Shown here in pieces: positions 9,531 to 20,366 of a stretch of DNA of 64,000 nucleotides (its first letter is position 1; every line of letters starts with the position of its first letter). The notes beneath the pieces are model-generated. The model made no database searches. It saw only the letters and a list, made by a program, of their open reading frames with translations, and was not told where the DNA came from. The position numbers and the translations under genes were made by a program. This stretch comes from Nitrospira sp. (lineage in GTDB: Bacteria; Nitrospirota; Nitrospiria; Nitrospirales; Nitrospiraceae): assembly GCA_024998595.1 (NCBI GenBank), contig JACOEK010000004.1:62001-126000 (forward strand), written 5' to 3'.

Positions 9531-10242
9531 GGTGGACCTGTGCGGCGCGGGAGGTGGCGGCGTGCGGCGCTGCCGTGTGACTGTCGGCGCGATGAACTCG
9601 GTGAAGCATCGGTGCGACGATTCGGGCGACTGCGCGGGCGACGGTCTCTTTGGATGCGCGCGCGGGAACGACTTTCATGCGCGTGGGATGACGCTTCGCC
9701 AGGTCGAGGAAACCGGAGCGAACTTTTCGATGGAACCGGAGTGACTCGCCGTCGAGCCGGTTGAGTTCTGTGGCAGATCGCCGCCGCGCCAGGCCGGTGG
9801 CCACAGGAAGGTCGAAGAGCAGCGTCAGGTGAGGCGTCACGGCGTGAGTCGCGAGCCGGTTGAGTCGTTCGAGCAGGGGCACATCGAGCCCGCGGGCATA
9901 GCCCTGATAGGCGAGGGTCGAGTCGCTGAACCGGTCGCAGAGCACGATGGCGCCGCGGGCGAGAGCCGGCTCGATCACCTGGGCCACATGTTGGCGGCGA
10001 GCGGCGAACACCAGAAAGGCTTCAGTCTCGGCTGCAACCGGTTCGTCGGCGCGATCAAGGAGGACCGATCGGACTTTTTCCGCGAGAGGCGTTCCGCCCG
10101 GTTCCCGGGTCTCCACGGTGACGTGCCCCTGGCTACGTAGGTATTCTCCCAGGAGCCTCGCCTGGGTGGATTTTCCACACCCCTCGATGCCCTCCAGCGT
10201 AATGAACAGACCTCGGGGTGGTCGGCTGCGTTGTCTCATCAT
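9517..10242 (-). CDS. tmk: Thymidylate kinase
   Basis: Makes dTDP from dTMP and ATP in DNA precursor synthesis. 242 residues from ATG 10242; ATG 10239 gives the same protein minus one Met, and an upstream frame extension to 10344 is not supported by composition. P-loop GIEGCGKST at 18-26, the substrate-binding DRF at 103-105 in DRFSDSTLAYQG, and a basic LID stretch (RRRSATE) are present. About 30 residues longer than typical Tmk because of a His/Ala-rich C-terminal tail (HRADSHTAAPHAATS region). It is the first gene of the leftward tmk-holB-metG set and is divergent from the DUF502 gene, with about 130 bases between them that should hold both promoters. Confidence 0.92.
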   Translation of the reverse strand: MMRQRSRPPRGLFITLEGIEGCGKSTQARLLGEYLRSQGHVTVETREPGGTPLAEKVRSVLLDRADEPVAAETEAFLVFAARRQHVAQVIEPALARGAIVLCDRFSDSTLAYQGYARGLDVPLLERLNRLATHAVTPHLTLLFDLPVATGLARRRSATELNRLDGESLRFHRKVRSGFLDLAKRHPTRMKVVPARASKETVARAVARIVAPMLHRVHRADSHTAAPHAATSRAAQVHHALR

Positions 10243-10374
10243 TTGGATCTGAAAAATGCCCGGAGAACGAGGGCGGAATCCTATTCCAAGTGATTGAAAA
10301 TAGCAAGAAAAGGCTTGCGACGACTGGTGCAAGCCCAGTATCATGACGTTCTACCCAGGACCCCTCAGCCACGC

Positions 10375-11049
10375 ATGTTAAAAGCATCGCTCAAACGTTA
10401 TTTTCTCACCGGTTTGCTGGTCATGATTCCCATCTGGGGCACCGTCCTGATTCTGAAGACGCTGTTCGTCAGTCTGGATGGTATTCTCGGCGACGCCGCG
10501 GCGCGGTTGGTGACCCCGGGTTACTACGTGCCCGGCCTGGGCATCATCGCGCTCATCCTGCTCATTTTCATGACCGGGCTGTTTGCGGCGAATTTTATCG
10601 GCCGCCAGGTCGTGCGGCAGTGGGAAAGTTTGCTCAATCGCGTGCCGGTGGTCCGCGGGATCTACTCCACGATCAAGTCGATGATGGACATTCTGTCGTT
10701 CGCGGAGCGCGAAAGTTATCGCCGCGTGGTGCTGATTCAGTTTCCCAAGAACGGTCACTACTGTTTCGCATTTGTGACCGGCGTGACGAAAGGCGAAATG
10801 CAGCAGCTGTCCCCGGACCCGCTGGTGCATGTCTACGTACCGACCTCGCCCAATCCCACGTCCGGTTACTTTCTCCTGGTGCCCGAGCCTGAAGTGATTG
10901 CCGTCGACATCACGGTGGAAGAAGCCATGAAGCTGATTGTGTCGGGAGGGCTCTATACCCCGACGCCACCATCGGGTGCCGCGTCGCAGGCCGGTGGAAA
11001 AACTTGGACACCGATCAAGCAACCTGATGCAGGCGTACAGGTCGGCTGA
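10375..11049 (+). CDS. DUF502 membrane protein
   Basis: A 224-residue inner membrane protein of the DUF502 family. Two hydrophobic helices (about 11-29 and 54-72) precede a long soluble domain with the family signature RVPVVRGIYSTIKS (about 89-102) and PTSPNPTSGY near residue 160. The C-terminal tail (about 195-224) is Pro/Gly/Ala-rich and probably disordered. ATG 10375 is chosen because the hydrophobic N-terminus begins right after it; an in-frame ATG at 10294 would add a basic leader lying over the tmk promoter. Function of the family is not established to my knowledge. It is followed 51 bases later by glmU. Confidence 0.85.
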   Translation: MLKASLKRYFLTGLLVMIPIWGTVLILKTLFVSLDGILGDAAARLVTPGYYVPGLGIIALILLIFMTGLFAANFIGRQVVRQWESLLNRVPVVRGIYSTIKSMMDILSFAERESYRRVVLIQFPKNGHYCFAFVTGVTKGEMQQLSPDPLVHVYVPTSPNPTSGYFLLVPEPEVIAVDITVEEAMKLIVSGGLYTPTPPSGAASQAGGKTWTPIKQPDAGVQVG

Positions 11050-11100
11050 TCGCCATATCGCCGAACGCACCCTGTGTCGATTACGTATGGTGACACATCC

Positions 11101-12714
11101 ATGACTGATGCATCTCGCGACAAAACCTTGTCTTCCTCCATTCCCGGGCTGGGCGTCATCATCATGGCGGCCGGGCTCGGCAAACGCATGAAATCGACGT
11201 TGGCCAAAGTGCTCCATCCCGTGGCGGGCCGTCCGATGGTGCGGTACGTGCTGGACATCGCCTGCGGTCTGGCGGAGCAAGGTGTGGCGGTGGTCGTCGG
11301 ACATCAGGGCGCCGATGTGCGTAAGGTCGTCGAAGCGGTCGGTGGCCAGGTGGCCGTCGCGGAGCAGACGAAACAGTTGGGCACAGGCCATGCGGTGCTG
11401 CAAGCGCGGCCGGTGTTTACCGGCGTCGCACACCGCCGCCCGACTCGCTATCTGATCCTGAACGGCGACACGCCTTTGTTGACGGAAGCGACGGTGCGGG
11501 AACTGCTCGCGATGTATGATACGCAAGGGGCGGCCGTCACGCTGTTGACCGCGGTGCTCGACGATGCCTCCGGCTATGGGCGTGTGATTCGCCACCGTCG
11601 CGAGGAATGGCTGCAGGGAGCCGCGGACAACAGAGTCCAGAGCATCGTTGAAGACAAGGATGCCTCTCCCGCCGAGCGAAGCGTGCGCGAAATCAACGTC
11701 GGGACCTACGTCGTCGACGGGGAATTTCTTTTTCCGGCGCTCGATAAGCTCGATCCCCGCAATGCGCAAGGTGAGTATTACCTGACGGACATTGTGCAGA
11801 TGGCGGTGCAGCAGGGACGTGCCGTTTCGGCGTTACGTCTGCGGGACCTCGACGAAGGACTGGGAATCAATAGTCGCGTGCAGTTGGCGGAGGCGGAGGG
11901 CGTCATTCGCCGACGGATCCGGGACCGGTGGCTGGAGGCGGGCGTCACGATGCGGGATCCGGCGTCCACGTGGATCGATGCCGAGGTGACCATCGGGCGC
12001 GACACCCTGTTGTACCCGAACGTGACGCTCGAAGGCCGGACGGTGATCGGGGAAAACACGGTCGTGCATTCCGGCTCGCGGATTACCGATTGTACCATCG
12101 GCAACCGAGTTGAAATTTTAGACCACTGCATTTTTCGCGAGTCGCAGGTTGAGGACGACTCCCACCTCGGACCGTTCGTGCATTTGCGGCCGGGGGTCAT
12201 GGTGCGACGTAAGGGAAAGGTCGGCAATTTCGTCGAGATGAAGAAGACGGAGCTGGGCGAGGGATCGAAGGCCAACCATTTGAGTTATCTCGGCGATGCG
12301 ACGATCGGCAAAGGCGTAAACATCGGTGCCGGCACGATTACCTGCAATTACGACGGCTACAAAAAGTTTCAGACGGTCGTCGGGGACAGCGTGTTCATCG
12401 GCAGTGATGTGCAATTGGTTGCGCCGGTGACAGTGGGCCAAGGTTCAGTGATCGCTGCCGGCGCCACCGTGACCCAGGATGTGCCGGTGGATGCCTTGGT
12501 GATTTCGCGCGTGCCCCAAGTGACGCGCGAGGGATGGGCTGCCAGGCGGCGCGCCTTGCAGAGCGGACAGGTGCCGCCTCCTGCGCCGAAGCCAGTACCG
12601 ACCGTGAAGACCAGCAAGGCCGCGTCGCCCGCGAAGGCAGCACCCAAACCGAAGGCTGCGACCCGTGCCGCTAAGAAGAAGCAACCGGCAGTTCAACGTT
12701 CGAAACGGAGGTAA
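11101..12714 (+). CDS. glmU: Bifunctional GlcNAc-1-P uridyltransferase / GlcN-1-P acetyltransferase
   Basis: Makes UDP-GlcNAc, precursor of peptidoglycan, LPS and probably the glycan encoded further right. 537 residues from ATG 11101; GTG 11074 is an in-frame alternative and neither has a strong ribosome site. The pyrophosphorylase signature is at 23-39 (AAGLGKRMKSTLAKVLH; the usual Pro before KVLH is Ala). The left-handed beta-helix hexapeptide region begins near residue 295 and includes the GNFVEMKK and NYDGYKK stretches of the acetyltransferase. A basic Ala/Pro/Lys-rich tail of about 55 residues (from about 483) extends beyond the usual 450-460 length. It is directly followed by glmS (9 bases). 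Confidence 0.95.
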   Translation: MTDASRDKTLSSSIPGLGVIIMAAGLGKRMKSTLAKVLHPVAGRPMVRYVLDIACGLAEQGVAVVVGHQGADVRKVVEAVGGQVAVAEQTKQLGTGHAVLQARPVFTGVAHRRPTRYLILNGDTPLLTEATVRELLAMYDTQGAAVTLLTAVLDDASGYGRVIRHRREEWLQGAADNRVQSIVEDKDASPAERSVREINVGTYVVDGEFLFPALDKLDPRNAQGEYYLTDIVQMAVQQGRAVSALRLRDLDEGLGINSRVQLAEAEGVIRRRIRDRWLEAGVTMRDPASTWIDAEVTIGRDTLLYPNVTLEGRTVIGENTVVHSGSRITDCTIGNRVEILDHCIFRESQVEDDSHLGPFVHLRPGVMVRRKGKVGNFVEMKKTELGEGSKANHLSYLGDATIGKGVNIGAGTITCNYDGYKKFQTVVGDSVFIGSDVQLVAPVTVGQGSVIAAGATVTQDVPVDALVISRVPQVTREGWAARRRALQSGQVPPPAPKPVPTVKTSKAASPAKAAPKPKAATRAAKKKQPAVQRSKRR

Positions 12715-12723
12715 CGACACCCT

Positions 12724-14556
12724 ATGTGTGGCATCGTCGGCTACGTAGGAAATCAGGATGCAGTCCCGATTTTGTTGAACGGGTTGTCGAAGCTGGAGTA
12801 TCGAGGGTACGACTCGGCCGGCGTGGCGATCCAACGCGGAGACAAGATCGATATCCGGCGCAGTGTCGGAAAGCTGATCAATCTTCAGAAGTCGCTGGAG
12901 CAGAAGCCGATTGCCGGCATGTGCGGCATCGGCCATACGCGCTGGGCGACGCACGGGAAGCCCTCCGAGCAGAATGCGCATCCGCATCGTTCCGAGAGCT
13001 GCGTGCTCGTACACAACGGCATCATCGAGAACTACGTCGAGCTCAAGCAGCGTCTTATCAAGGACGGGTACAAGTTTCAGTCCGAGACGGATACGGAAGT
13101 CGTAGCGCACTTGATCGATACCCATATGAAAAAGGGCAAGCTGCAACTGGCGGATGCGGTTCGCGCAACGGCGAAGGAAATTCGAGGCAGTTATGCCATC
13201 GCGGTGATCTCGGAGCGCGAGCCCGGCCTGTTGATTGCGGCGCGGTCCGGTTGCCCGCTGGTCATCGGCCGCACCGCCGATGCCTCGTTCGTCGGCTCGG
13301 ACGTCATGGCGATGCTCTCCCACACCAGGGATGTGACGTTCCTGGAAGAGGGCGATGTCGTCGAGGTCACGGCGGCAGGCGTCACCTTTACGGATCTCGA
13401 CGGGCGGGCCGTAACGCGGAAGAAAACCAAGGTGACCTGGGATGCGTCCGCAGCGGAAAAGAGCGGGTATCCCCATTTCATGTTGAAAGAGATTCACGAA
13501 CAGCCCCAGACGATTCTGGATACTATTCGGGGCCGCTACTCCTATGAGAGCGGGGAGGCCGACCTGCCGGATATCGGACTGACCCCCAAGCAGTTTGCCG
13601 ACGTGGGGCGCATCTGGATCGTGGCCTGCGGCACGAGCTGGCATGCGGGCCTGGTGGGAAAGTATTTGCTGGAGGAAATGGTCCGCACGCCCGTGCAGGT
13701 CGATATCGGCAGTGAATTCCGATATCGCGACCCGTTGATCGAAAAGAACGATCTGTTCATCACCATCTCGCAGTCGGGTGAAACGGCCGACACCCTGGCC
13801 GCTGCCCGGGAAGCGAAGCAAAAGGGTGCGCGCGTCGTGTCGATCGTGAATGTCGTGGGCAGCACCCTGGCCCGCGAGTCTGACGGCGTCTTGTATACGC
13901 ACTGCGGCCCTGAGATCGGCGTCGCCTCGACGAAAGCGTTTACCAGTCAGTTGGCGGCGCTGTATATGCTGGCCCTGCATCTCGGCCGTGTACGGGGCGT
14001 CCTGAGTGTGGCCGACGGGAAGGCCTGGCTGGATCGCCTGGTCACGGTGCCGGCGTTGGTGAAGCATGTGTTGGGTCGTGAGGCGGAGATTCTCGCCATC
14101 GCGAAGCGGTACTATAAGAAGCCGGACTTCCTGTATCTGGCGCGCGGCATCAACTTTCCGATCGCGCTTGAAGGCGCGCTGAAGCTTAAGGAAATTTCCT
14201 ATATCCATGCGGAAGGGTATGCCGCTGGAGAGATGAAGCATGGGCCTATCGCCCTCATCGATAAGGACATGCCGGTGGTGGTATTGGCGCCCCGTGACCG
14301 GTTATATGAAAAGACTGTCAGCAACCTCATGGAGGTCAAGGCGCGCCGGGCTCCGGTGATTGCCTTTGTGGCGGAAGGTGAACGCGAGTTGGGCAAGATC
14401 GCCGACGCGGTCTTCACCATTCCCGATGTGCATCCATTGCTGTCGCCCATACTCTTTACGATTCCGCTGCAGTTGCTGGCGTACCACATTGCGGTGCTGC
14501 GCGGAGAAGATGTGGATCAGCCGAGGAACTTGGCGAAAAGTGTAACAGTGGAATGA
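12724..14556 (+). CDS. glmS: Glucosamine-fructose-6-phosphate aminotransferase (isomerising)
   Basis: Makes glucosamine-6-phosphate from fructose-6-phosphate and glutamine, the first committed step to UDP-GlcNAc. 610 residues. The sequence opens Met-Cys-Gly-Ile-Val-Gly, with Cys2 as the glutaminase nucleophile; HTRWATHG and HNGIIENY belong to the class II amidotransferase domain (to about 215). Two SIS sugar-isomerase domains follow, with TISQSGETADT near residue 348, STKAFTSQ near 402 and the C-terminal LAKSVTVE that closes the active site in this family. No glmS ribozyme is visible upstream, because only 9 bases separate it from glmU. Pairing glmU-glmS puts both ends of the UDP-GlcNAc pathway in one transcript. 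Confidence 0.97.
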   Translation: MCGIVGYVGNQDAVPILLNGLSKLEYRGYDSAGVAIQRGDKIDIRRSVGKLINLQKSLEQKPIAGMCGIGHTRWATHGKPSEQNAHPHRSESCVLVHNGIIENYVELKQRLIKDGYKFQSETDTEVVAHLIDTHMKKGKLQLADAVRATAKEIRGSYAIAVISEREPGLLIAARSGCPLVIGRTADASFVGSDVMAMLSHTRDVTFLEEGDVVEVTAAGVTFTDLDGRAVTRKKTKVTWDASAAEKSGYPHFMLKEIHEQPQTILDTIRGRYSYESGEADLPDIGLTPKQFADVGRIWIVACGTSWHAGLVGKYLLEEMVRTPVQVDIGSEFRYRDPLIEKNDLFITISQSGETADTLAAAREAKQKGARVVSIVNVVGSTLARESDGVLYTHCGPEIGVASTKAFTSQLAALYMLALHLGRVRGVLSVADGKAWLDRLVTVPALVKHVLGREAEILAIAKRYYKKPDFLYLARGINFPIALEGALKLKEISYIHAEGYAAGEMKHGPIALIDKDMPVVVLAPRDRLYEKTVSNLMEVKARRAPVIAFVAEGERELGKIADAVFTIPDVHPLLSPILFTIPLQLLAYHIAVLRGEDVDQPRNLAKSVTVE

Positions 14557-14562
14557 GGTGTA

Positions 14563-14641
14563 AAGGAGGGACTTCCCTGCTCGCGCAACGCGCGGCCTCG
14601 GAAGGCCCTCGTTGGACGCGCGCAGTAGGAGCCCCTTCCTT
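14563..14641. repeat. GC-rich imperfect inverted repeat between glmS and gatC
   Basis: A 79-base element with nested symmetry. The outer arms are AAGGAGGG (14563) and CCCCTTCCTT (ends 14641). Inside them CGCGC-AACG faces CGTT-...-GCGCG, and the centre is a perfect hairpin GGCCT-CGGA-AGGCC (14594-14607) with a four-base loop. It fills almost the whole glmS-gatC gap and is far more structured than other gaps in the core region. It resembles a REP-type palindromic unit or a transcribed structured RNA; I see no second copy in this window. It is not followed by a T-run, so a simple intrinsic terminator is less likely. Confidence 0.6.
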
Positions 14642-14673
14642 CGCACCATTCCGGTATGAATAAGGAGTGAAGA

Positions 14674-14967
14674 GTGGAGATCACGAAGCAGGAGGTTGAA
14701 AAGGTGGCCAAGCTGGCACGGCTGGCATTGAGCGAGGCGGAAACGACGGCCTTCTCCAAACAGTTGAATCAGATTGTGGCATATGTCCAGAAGCTCAAGA
14801 CCTTTTCCACGGAGGACGTGGAGCCGACATCGACTGTGCTGGGGCAAACCAATGTCTTTCGTCCGGATCAGGTGCAGGCATCCCTCTCGTCGGAGCAGGC
14901 GTTAGGGAATGCTCCCGATGCGGAGGCGCAGTGTTTCCGGGTGCCGAAAATCATTCAAGAATCTTAA
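14674..14967 (+). CDS. gatC: Asp/Glu-tRNA(Asn/Gln) amidotransferase subunit C
   Basis: A 97-residue subunit that stabilises the GatCAB complex, which converts mischarged Glu-tRNA-Gln or Asp-tRNA-Asn to the correct form. GTG start at 14674, preceded by AAGGAG at 14662-14667. The family pattern is clear: ITKQEVEKVAKLARLALSE at the N-terminus, LNQIVAYVQKL in the middle, DVEPTSTV and FRVPKIIQES at the C-terminus (usual ending FxVPxVl). It is separated from gatA by panD. Presence of GatCAB suggests that the organism uses the indirect route for at least one amide tRNA. Confidence 0.94.
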   Translation: MEITKQEVEKVAKLARLALSEAETTAFSKQLNQIVAYVQKLKTFSTEDVEPTSTVLGQTNVFRPDQVQASLSSEQALGNAPDAEAQCFRVPKIIQES

Positions 14968-14992
14968 GTGACGTAAGGAGTACGAGCCGACT

Positions 14993-15358
14993 ATGTTTCG
15001 ACAAATGTTGCGGGCGAAGATACATCGAGCGACGGTGACCGAGGCCTGTCTTGAATATGAAGGCAGCCTCACGGTGGATGAAGATCTGTTGGATGCGGCG
15101 GGTATTCTGCCGTATGAAGCGATCGTCTGTTCCAATCTCAACAACGGCGAGCGGTTCATGACCTACGCGATGAAGGGCAAGCGGGGTGGAGGCGAGATCG
15201 TGTTGAATGGACCGACTGCCCGCAAGGCCGCGGTGGGCGATCAGATCATTATTTTCTGTTACGAATATTATAGCGACGAAGAGATTAAGCGGCATAAGCC
15301 GAAGATTATCCTGGTCGACGGAAAAAACCGGATTGCCCGCAAGGTGGCGAAGCGCTGA
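14993..15358 (+). CDS. panD: Aspartate 1-decarboxylase
   Basis: Makes beta-alanine from aspartate for pantothenate and CoA synthesis. 121 residues, normal length. The proenzyme cleaves itself at G24-S25 ([11 protein letters not shown]) to create the pyruvoyl cofactor; K9 (LRAKIHRA), Y58-type tyrosine region and the NGER motif (51-54) fit the family. It sits between gatC (25 bases) and gatA, and its TGA overlaps the gatA ATG by one base (15358), so panD and gatA translation are coupled. This is an unusual insertion of a vitamin gene inside the gat operon. Confidence 0.95.
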   Translation: MFRQMLRAKIHRATVTEACLEYEGSLTVDEDLLDAAGILPYEAIVCSNLNNGERFMTYAMKGKRGGGEIVLNGPTARKAAVGDQIIIFCYEYYSDEEIKRHKPKIILVDGKNRIARKVAKR

Positions 15359-16833
15359 TGGCATTGACGGTGATACATAAGATGACGCTGGCCGAGTTGC
15401 AGCGGAAGTTTACCGCCGGCGACGTGACGGCCACGGAGATCGTGCGCACCTATTTTCTCCGGGTGGCGCATGTCGAGCCCAAAGTGAACGCCTACCTCAC
15501 GCAGTGTAAAGACGCGGCGGTTGCGCAGGCGGAACGGCTCGATCAGTCGTTGAAAGGCTGGCGCAAAACGACGCCTCTGATGGCCATGCCGCTGGCAGTG
15601 AAAGACAATATCTGCACGGAAGGTGTGCGCACGACCTGCGCCTCCCGGATGCTGGAGACGTTCGTGCCGCCCTATGATGCAACGGTTGTTGCCAAGCTTC
15701 GGGCTCAAAATTATCTGCTGCTTGGGAAAACCAACCTGGATGAATTTGCGATGGGATCATCCACGGAAAATTCGGCCTTCGGCGCCAGCCGTAATCCCTG
15801 GAACATCCAGACCGTTCCCGGAGGGTCCAGCGGCGGGTCTGCAGCCGCCGTCGCGGCGGATGAATGTGTGGCGGCTTTGGGTTCGGATACTGGCGGATCC
15901 ATTCGACAGCCGGCGGCCTTTTGCGGCGTCGTCGGACTGAAGCCGACCTATGGTCGCGTCTCCCGGTACGGGCTGGTGGCCTTCGCCTCTTCGCTGGATC
16001 AGATCGGTCCCATCACGAAGGATGTCACGGATGCAGCCATTCTGTTGGGAGCCATTGCGGGCCATGATCCCCGTGATTCGACGTCGGCGAATGTCCCGGT
16101 TCCCGATTATCTCAAGGCCCTCAAACGGAAAGATTTGAAGCGCCTGAAAGTCGGTGTTCCTGCCGAATACTTTGCCGACGGCCTCGACCCTGAAGTAGAG
16201 CAGGCCGTTCGCACGGCTATTGAGGGATTACGGGAGCTGGGCGCCGACATCCGCGAGATTAAACTGCCGACGACGGATGCCGCGGTTGCCACCTATTATG
16301 TCATCGCCACCGCAGAGGCCAGCTCGAACCTGGCCCGTTACGACGGGGTCAAGTTCGGCCTGCGGGCAGGCGACAGCAAAGACCTGCTCGAGATGTATCT
16401 CAAGACCAGGGCGGAAGGTTTCGGGCCGGAAGTGAAGCGCCGGATCATGCTGGGGACCTACGTATTGAGCGCCGGGTACTATGACGCCTACTATGGCAAA
16501 GCGCAGGCGGTGCGGACGTTGATCCGCCGGGAATTTGAAGCCGCCTTTGAGACAGTTGATCTGATCGTGACTCCGGTGACTCCGACCACGGCGTTCAAGT
16601 TCGGGGAGAAGGCGCAGGATCCGTTACAGATGTATTTGTCCGACATCTATACGATCTCCGCGAATCTGGCTGGTCTTCCCGCCATCTCGCTTCCTTGCGG
16701 ATTCAGCCAAGCGGGAATGCCGATCGGGCTCCAGCTGATCGGCCGACCGTTTGAGGAGGAAACCCTGTTACGCGGGGCCCATGCCTACGAGCAGGCCACA
16801 AACTGGCGGTTGAAAAAGCCGCTGGTGCGGTAA
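15358..16833 (+). CDS. gatA: Asp/Glu-tRNA(Asn/Gln) amidotransferase subunit A
   Basis: The glutaminase subunit of GatCAB, of the amidase-signature family; it releases ammonia from glutamine, which is channelled to GatB. 491 residues. The catalytic triad Ser-cisSer-Lys can be placed as K82 (LAVKDN), S157 in PGGSSGGS, and S181 in DTGGSIRQP. The substrate-binding CxxYYxx-type region is seen as [12 protein letters not shown] near residue 374. It starts inside the last codon of panD and is followed by two small genes and then gatB. Confidence 0.96.
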   Translation: MALTVIHKMTLAELQRKFTAGDVTATEIVRTYFLRVAHVEPKVNAYLTQCKDAAVAQAERLDQSLKGWRKTTPLMAMPLAVKDNICTEGVRTTCASRMLETFVPPYDATVVAKLRAQNYLLLGKTNLDEFAMGSSTENSAFGASRNPWNIQTVPGGSSGGSAAAVAADECVAALGSDTGGSIRQPAAFCGVVGLKPTYGRVSRYGLVAFASSLDQIGPITKDVTDAAILLGAIAGHDPRDSTSANVPVPDYLKALKRKDLKRLKVGVPAEYFADGLDPEVEQAVRTAIEGLRELGADIREIKLPTTDAAVATYYVIATAEASSNLARYDGVKFGLRAGDSKDLLEMYLKTRAEGFGPEVKRRIMLGTYVLSAGYYDAYYGKAQAVRTLIRREFEAAFETVDLIVTPVTPTTAFKFGEKAQDPLQMYLSDIYTISANLAGLPAISLPCGFSQAGMPIGLQLIGRPFEEETLLRGAHAYEQATNWRLKKPLVR

Positions 16834-16851
16834 GCCTGAAAGGGAGTCCCT

Positions 16852-17253
16852 ATGATTGTGGAAGTCGCCGCTATTCTGGTCGCGATCGCCTTCGCGGTGC
16901 TGGTCGGGTACTTGGTGCCGGTGCTGATTCAAATGCGAAGGACGGTCGCGGAGGCCGAGGTGCTGGTGACTAAGCTCAATGCCGACCTCCCGATCCTGGT
17001 AGCGGAATTACGAGCGATGAGCCAAAACCTGAACGATCTGACCGAACAGGCTCGGGGCGGGGTGGAGCATGCGGCCGTGTTACTGCACGCCGTGGGCGAA
17101 GTGGGCGAATCGGTCAATCAGGTGCATAGTTTGGTGCGAGGCTCCGGAGGGACGTTGCTGGCCAATGTGGCGAGCGTCGTGGCGGGGCTTCGCGCAGCAA
17201 AGCAAGTGATGACGGAACGGTTGAAAGAGGGAGGACATCACAATGGCGGATAA
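16852..17253 (+). CDS. DUF948-type membrane-anchored protein
   Basis: A 133-residue protein with one N-terminal membrane helix (about 4-26) and a long helical, probably coiled-coil, remainder (TVAEAEVLVTKLNADLP, LRAMSQNLNDLTEQ). This layout matches the DUF948 family, often found beside YtxH-like genes. It starts at ATG 16852 after a GGGAG ribosome site and overlaps the next gene by 11 bases. The role of the family is not well established; association with envelope stress has been suggested for YtxH-type partners. Its place within the gatA-gatB interval is probably transcriptional convenience. Confidence 0.78.
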   Translation: MIVEVAAILVAIAFAVLVGYLVPVLIQMRRTVAEAEVLVTKLNADLPILVAELRAMSQNLNDLTEQARGGVEHAAVLLHAVGEVGESVNQVHSLVRGSGGTLLANVASVVAGLRAAKQVMTERLKEGGHHNGG

Positions 17254-17563
17254 TCACGGTCCATCGTCGGCGGCGGTTCTGTTGGGATTTTTGAGCGGCG
17301 CGGCATTAGGGGCGGTGGCGGCGATCTTATTGACGCCGCGAACCGGACCAGAATCCCGCGAGATGTTGCGGGGCTATGCGCGGCGTGCGGAAGACGGGTT
17401 GCGGGATTTGGTCGGAGAAGCGGGAGAACGGTTCGAGGGTGCAGTGGAAGAAGGACGCGACTTTATCGAATCGAAGAAATCCGTCTTGCGAGAGGCCTTT
17501 GATGCAGGGCGTGATGCCATGCGGCGGGAGCGGGAGCAGTTCACTAAGGGAGAGCAGAGTTGA
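17243..17563 (+). CDS. YtxH-like protein
   Basis: A 106-residue protein with one N-terminal hydrophobic segment rich in small residues (about 9-31, [20 protein letters not shown]), followed by the family TPRTG motif and a charged amphipathic helical region with heptad-like Glu/Arg spacing. This fits YtxH-like proteins of the general-stress type in other bacteria. It overlaps the DUF948 gene upstream and the gatB start downstream, so all three are coupled. ATG 17243 follows GAGGGAGG at 17227-17234. Molecular function is unknown. Confidence 0.78.
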   Translation: MADNHGPSSAAVLLGFLSGAALGAVAAILLTPRTGPESREMLRGYARRAEDGLRDLVGEAGERFEGAVEEGRDFIESKKSVLREAFDAGRDAMRREREQFTKGEQS

Positions 17564-18993
17564 GCGTGACCTACGAAGTCGTCATCGGCGTGGAAGTGCA
17601 TGCGCAGTTGCGCACACAATCCAAGTTATTCTGTCCCTGTGGGACCACGTTTGGTCGAACAGCGAATTCGCAGACGTGTCCCGTTTGTCTGGGATTGCCC
17701 GGAAGTCTGCCGGTCATCAATGAGAAGGCCGTGGAGATGGCCGTGCGTGCCGGACTGGCGATGAACGGGACGATCGGCGTGCGGAATCGCTTCGCCCGTA
17801 AGAACTATTTTTACCCCGACTTGCCCAAGGGTTATCAGATTTCCCAGTATGAGGCGCCGATTTGCGAACATGGGTGGATCGAAATCGCCGCCGGCGGGAC
17901 TACCAAACGCGTGCGCATCAGACGCGCCCATTTGGAAGAGGATGCCGGAAAAAATCTGCACGAAGCCGGCAGCGGCATGAGCCTGGTGGATTTGAATCGC
18001 GCCGGGACGCCGCTGCTTGAGATCGTGACCGAGCCGGACTTGAGTTCGTCCGAAGAGGTTGTTGCGTACCTCAAGGCATTGCGCGAACTCTTGATGTACC
18101 TCGATGTCTGCGACGGGAATATGGAGGAAGGCAGCTTTCGTTGCGAGCCGAACCTCTCGCTGCGCCCCGTTGGTCAGACGGCCTATGGAACCAAAGTGGA
18201 GTTGAAGAACATCAACTCGTTCAAGTTTGTGAAGGATGCGGTTGACTACGAAATCAAACGGCAGACCAAGGTGCTGAGTGAGGGCGGGAAGATTTACCAG
18301 GAGACCAGGCTCTGGAATCATGAGCGCGGGGAAACGGCCGTAATGCGCAGCAAGGAAGAGGCGCATGACTACCGGTATTTTCCGGACCCCGACCTGGTCC
18401 CCTTGGAGATTTCGGCCGAATGGATCGAGCAGTTACGCGAGGGATTGCCGGAGCTGGCCTCGGCAAAACAGCAGCGGTTTATTGCGGAGTACGGCATTCC
18501 TGAATACGACGCGGGGATTTTGACGTCCAGCAAAGCCCTGGCGGTGTATTTTGATGCCTGCGTGAAACTGTATCCCCATCCCAAGACCGTCAGTAATTGG
18601 GTGATGGGCGAACTGTTGCGTGAATTGAACCATGCCGGCCTTGAGGCGGATGCCTCGCCCGTGCCGCCCGAGCGGTTGATCGAGTTGCTCATGCTGGTGG
18701 ATCAAGGTGTGGTCAGTTTGAAGGTGGCCCGGGACATCTTTCCGGACGTATATGCCTCGGGAAAATCGCCGGCGCAGATCGTTCAGGACAAGGGGCTTAC
18801 GCAGGTATCGGATGAAGGGGCATTGGTGTCAATAATTGATGAAGTCTTGAAGAACAACCCTGCTCAGGTGGCGCAATTTAAAGAAGGCAAACAGCAGGTG
18901 CTGGGTTTTCTTGTCGGTCAGGTCATGAAGGCCTCAGGCGGCAAGGCAAATCCGGGTAAGGTCAATGAGTTGTTGAAGAAAACATTGGGCTGA
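17560..18993 (+). CDS. gatB: Asp/Glu-tRNA(Asn/Gln) amidotransferase subunit B
   Basis: The kinase-transamidase subunit of GatCAB, which phosphorylates and then amidates the tRNA-bound Glu or Asp. 477 residues from TTG 17560; GTG 17566 is the alternative and would remove two residues. Family stretches are clear: [13 protein letters not shown] at the N-terminus, the zinc cluster (CPCG, then [12 protein letters not shown] near residues 26-51), [18 protein letters not shown], and the GatB/YqeY tail domain from about residue 330 to the end. TTG overlaps the stop of the YtxH-like gene (TTGA), giving direct coupling. With gatC and gatA this completes the complex in one 4.3 kb stretch. Confidence 0.96.
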   Translation: MSVTYEVVIGVEVHAQLRTQSKLFCPCGTTFGRTANSQTCPVCLGLPGSLPVINEKAVEMAVRAGLAMNGTIGVRNRFARKNYFYPDLPKGYQISQYEAPICEHGWIEIAAGGTTKRVRIRRAHLEEDAGKNLHEAGSGMSLVDLNRAGTPLLEIVTEPDLSSSEEVVAYLKALRELLMYLDVCDGNMEEGSFRCEPNLSLRPVGQTAYGTKVELKNINSFKFVKDAVDYEIKRQTKVLSEGGKIYQETRLWNHERGETAVMRSKEEAHDYRYFPDPDLVPLEISAEWIEQLREGLPELASAKQQRFIAEYGIPEYDAGILTSSKALAVYFDACVKLYPHPKTVSNWVMGELLRELNHAGLEADASPVPPERLIELLMLVDQGVVSLKVARDIFPDVYASGKSPAQIVQDKGLTQVSDEGALVSIIDEVLKNNPAQVAQFKEGKQQVLGFLVGQVMKASGGKANPGKVNELLKKTLG

Positions 18994-19026
18994 GAAGTGA
19001 TGCGAGGCCGGGCAGCGGCGAACTAG

Positions 19027-20361
<1,335 letters not shown>

Positions 20362-20366
20362 CCACC

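Noticed and set aside
10378-11769. A 463-codon leftward open frame opposite the DUF502 gene and glmU
   Set aside because: Antisense to two well-identified genes, with an Arg/His/Gln-rich composition and no recognisable motif.
12715-12723. A glmS ribozyme ahead of glmS
   Set aside because: Only nine bases separate glmU and glmS; there is no room for the ribozyme in the leader.
12445-14241. A 598-codon leftward open frame opposite glmU and glmS
   Set aside because: Antisense shadow in a GC-rich region; both genes on the other strand are unmistakable.
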